A stretch of 64,000 bases of DNA, from NCBI RefSeq assembly GCF_945859705.1, contig NC_079134.1, positions 33,051,136 to 33,115,135 on the forward strand, given 5' to 3'. The translations under genes were made by a program, and so were the position numbers. Below are positions 61,655 through 64,000 of this stretch, piece by piece. The first letter of the stretch is position 1; each line of letters opens with the position of its first letter. The notes beneath the pieces are model-generated. The model was given only the letters and a program-made list of their open reading frames with translations. It was not told the DNA's origin and did not search any database. Source of the DNA: Episyrphus balteatus (Eukaryota > Arthropoda > Insecta > Diptera > Syrphidae).

Positions 61655-63183
61655 GCGTGATTTTCTTCAAACTTCGTACTTAAGAGATTTGGGTGATTCC
61701 TTAGAGGGGAAATTGAAATTTTCGTTTATGAGCAAAACTAACGGTACCTGCCATATAACGGAAATAGTACTATTATATAAGTTAATTTTGTTCAAAAACG
61801 GCTCTAACGATTTTGATTAAAATTTTTGTGTGTAGTATCATCTCAAGTAGCACACTGGTGTATAAATTGGTGTAAATTCATTAATTTTGGTGTAAAATTG
61901 AGGAAATTGAAAAAATATGGTGTATTTCTCAAAATGATTGGTATAAAAATTATACCACTCTCTTTTCTGTAAAAAATTTAAACATTTTTTTAAGATTCAG
62001 TGCAAAAAATACACCTATATTCAGTTGTTTTTATAATATACCATTAATGGTGCATAAAATTATTCGATTATGAAATCAACCGAAACTGTATATTTTGTAC
62101 ACTCTCTTTGGTGTAGGAAGTACACCCTGTGGACATAAAATTCGGAAGAATGCAAAAGTGGGAGACGACATATTTTTCAATGGCCGCCATTTAAAAAAAG
62201 AAGACAGCGATTAATTATTTTACTATAATAGTTTATTTATCAACCTAATTATCCCAAATTCTTGGTTTTTTCGATTCGGTATATTATATTATAAAAGAAC
62301 TCTTCTAAAAAAATGTAAAAACAACAAAAAAATTATAATTTTTGAAAAACTGATTTTTAAAATCGAAAACAAAAATCATTAATTCACTGACATTTTTGAG
62401 GCGCTCGATTTTTAGAGGGGGTAGTATCTTAAATTAGTAGACAGAATGTGTTTCGTTTTAAAATTTGGCAAACAAATTCATATTTAACCATTTATTTCTT
62501 ATGGCAATATTATGAAAGTGAATAAAAATTCATTTTCATTTATTTCATAAGAAATGGTGTGAATTAGAATTCATCAAACTATTTGAGGTAAAAAATAAAC
62601 TTTGGCTCAAATTTTAAATCAGAATAATTTAAATGGTGTATACCTATTTTATCCATAGATTTATTGTGTATGTTTCAATTTCAAAGGGATAATTTTCACC
62701 AAAAACCAGATCATTTAATATACAACTAGCGCCATTTATACACCACAAATCGGTATATTTTTTTAACCACTGGAGTTTATTATATACGAGCAAATGGTGT
62801 ATTTTTTATATTAAAAATGTATATCACGATAGTGCAAAAAATACACCAAATATTTTGGTGTATTTAAGACTTTTGTGCTACTTGAGATACATAAGAGCCA
62901 ACTTTTTAAATAAAAAAAATATTTTTTGTACCGATATTAACAGTACCTGGTTTCTTAATATCTCCTACAAGATTAACCCGATTTCAACGAGAAGTTTTGT
63001 AAAAAAAACTTTTAGGTAAAGGTTATATCAAAATGTTATAAGACTTTCAAAAAAAACATTTTTGGATTTAAAAAATATTTCAATTTTTTTTTTTTTTTTG
63101 AAAAATCAATTTTTAGAAAACGGATTGGTGAAAATTTTGAAATTTCTTTTTTATGTGTAAATTAATTATTTCTCCAAAATGAC
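61655..63183. mobile_element. partial second copy of the 48957-50577 element, interrupted
   Basis: Bases 61655-61839 match 49107-49275 and 62889-63183 match 49280-49590, including GGTACCTGCCATATAACGG and TACAAGATTAACCCGATTTC. The two parts are separated by the insertion at 61840-62888. Both ends of the old element are missing. Confidence 0.8.
61840..62888. mobile_element. 1049-bp TIR element with GGTGTA words, nested
   Basis: The ends ATCTCAAGTAGCACA and TGTGCTACTTGAGAT are perfect inverted copies. GGTGTAT/ATACACC words recur about a dozen times near both ends. Comparison with the uninterrupted copy at 49275 defines the insertion, but the exact target duplication is ambiguous. No transposase is seen. 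Confidence 0.82.
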
Positions 63184-63193
63184 ATTACGGGTC

Positions 63194-63745
63194 GTTTGAA
63201 CGCGACACTACTCGAACTGTCTTGCACTCCAAATGTAATTTTAAAAAATTATCACGCAAAAGGACATAACCTCAAAAACTGTTAAAAAAAGGGTATTTTT
63301 GATATTCTAACGGTAATATCTTAAAAACTTGATGTGATGGAATTTTTATGACTTCGGATTCGAGTTCAGCATACGAAAAACCATTATAAAAGTATACCTT
63401 GATTTCTATAAAAAAAACTTTTTGATTAGTGAAATCGAATAGGGCAGAAAAAATGAACGGATTTAGATTCGTATATCTGAAGATCTAAAAATGACACCAC
63501 TTTGATTGAAACGCAGTTAAAAAGAGTCATATTTTTTTTTTAATAGAGCCATTATTTGAGTTTCTACCATTATTATTAACAGAGTTATTAACAAAAACGT
63601 GAGTGAAAGTACGTAAAAGTACGTTTTTTCATAACTAATTAAGCTCGCAAAAAAACGAATAGCTCGATAGAAAATTTTAAAAAAGCTTTTTTCTTACTAT
63701 TTAGATTTGGAGTGCAAGACACTTCGAGTAGTGTCGCGTTCAAAC
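63194..63745. mobile_element. 552-bp MITE with 41-bp TIR
   Basis: The ends GTTTGAACGCGACACTACTC and inverted copy match over 41 bases with one mismatch. Its interior (63288-63450) is related to the foldback element at 31905-32070 (GATGTGATxGAATTTT, GACTTCGGATTCGAG). No target duplication was found. Confidence 0.75.
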
Positions 63746-64000
63746 TTTTATCTTTATCTTTTATTCAAGAAGTCTTGTGACATGTTGATTAACAAAACAG
63801 CCAAACTCACAGACAGTGTTTCACATCGAATATTTGATCGTTTTTCCATTGGCTCTCCCAAAATACAGATTGTCACATTTTCGAAAAATTAAAGTAATTC
63901 ATTTCAAATTATATTAAATGGTACCGGTACCTATACCTATCTTTTTGTTTCGATTTGAAAAAAAAAAAAAAAAAAAAAAAAAAAACAGATATAAATCAAC
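63746..64000. other. unassigned end of window
   Basis: No gene is supported; an A homopolymer of about 27 bases lies at 63958-63985. Confidence 0.5.

Overview
This is an AT-rich stretch of an insect nuclear genome, almost certainly a fly (Diptera). The evidence is one host gene that closely matches the Drosophila transcription factor Snail, a gypsy-group errantivirus, and many non-autonomous DNA transposons with intact or decayed ends. No rRNA, CRISPR, prokaryotic operon or bacterial gene is visible. All repeat-class assignments come from terminal repeats, target-site duplications (TSDs) and short protein motifs read by eye; no database was consulted.

Layout. 1-3.1 kb: unassigned DNA, a diverged ~150-bp repeat array whose units carry TGGCGCCC, and a CCGCACC-rich repeat. 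3.1-7.4 kb: mostly unassigned, plus an almost pure 7-bp satellite (5.5-6.2 kb). 7.4-13.2 kb: DNA transposons and local duplications, including a clear hAT-type element with an 8-bp TSD (12009-13149). 13.2-16.7 kb: mostly unassigned. 16.7-19.9 kb: more terminal-inverted-repeat (TIR) elements, one with a perfect 9-bp TSD, and a tRNA-like sequence. 20.6-27.8 kb: a Ty3/gypsy errantivirus with gag, pro-pol and env, a visible -1 frameshift site, a broken env, and 5' and 3' LTRs that do not match. 29-43 kb: large inverted-repeat elements, including a 1.6-kb near-perfect hairpin and a Tc1-like element with a decayed transposase. 44.7-45.85 kb (minus strand): the host gene snail with a TATA box. 47-63.7 kb: a piggyBac-like element upstream of snail, foldback elements, two LINE fragments, a TA-flanked MITE that carries a tRNA-like sequence, and a nested repeat cluster.

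How it fits together. Only snail looks like a host protein gene. It encodes a zinc-finger repressor with two CtBP-type motifs and stands alone in about 64 kb of DNA dominated by transposons, with some non-repetitive patches that could be distant regulatory sequence. The errantivirus is the only element with long intact open frames (gag, pol). The DNA elements are nearly all non-autonomous and would depend on transposases encoded elsewhere.
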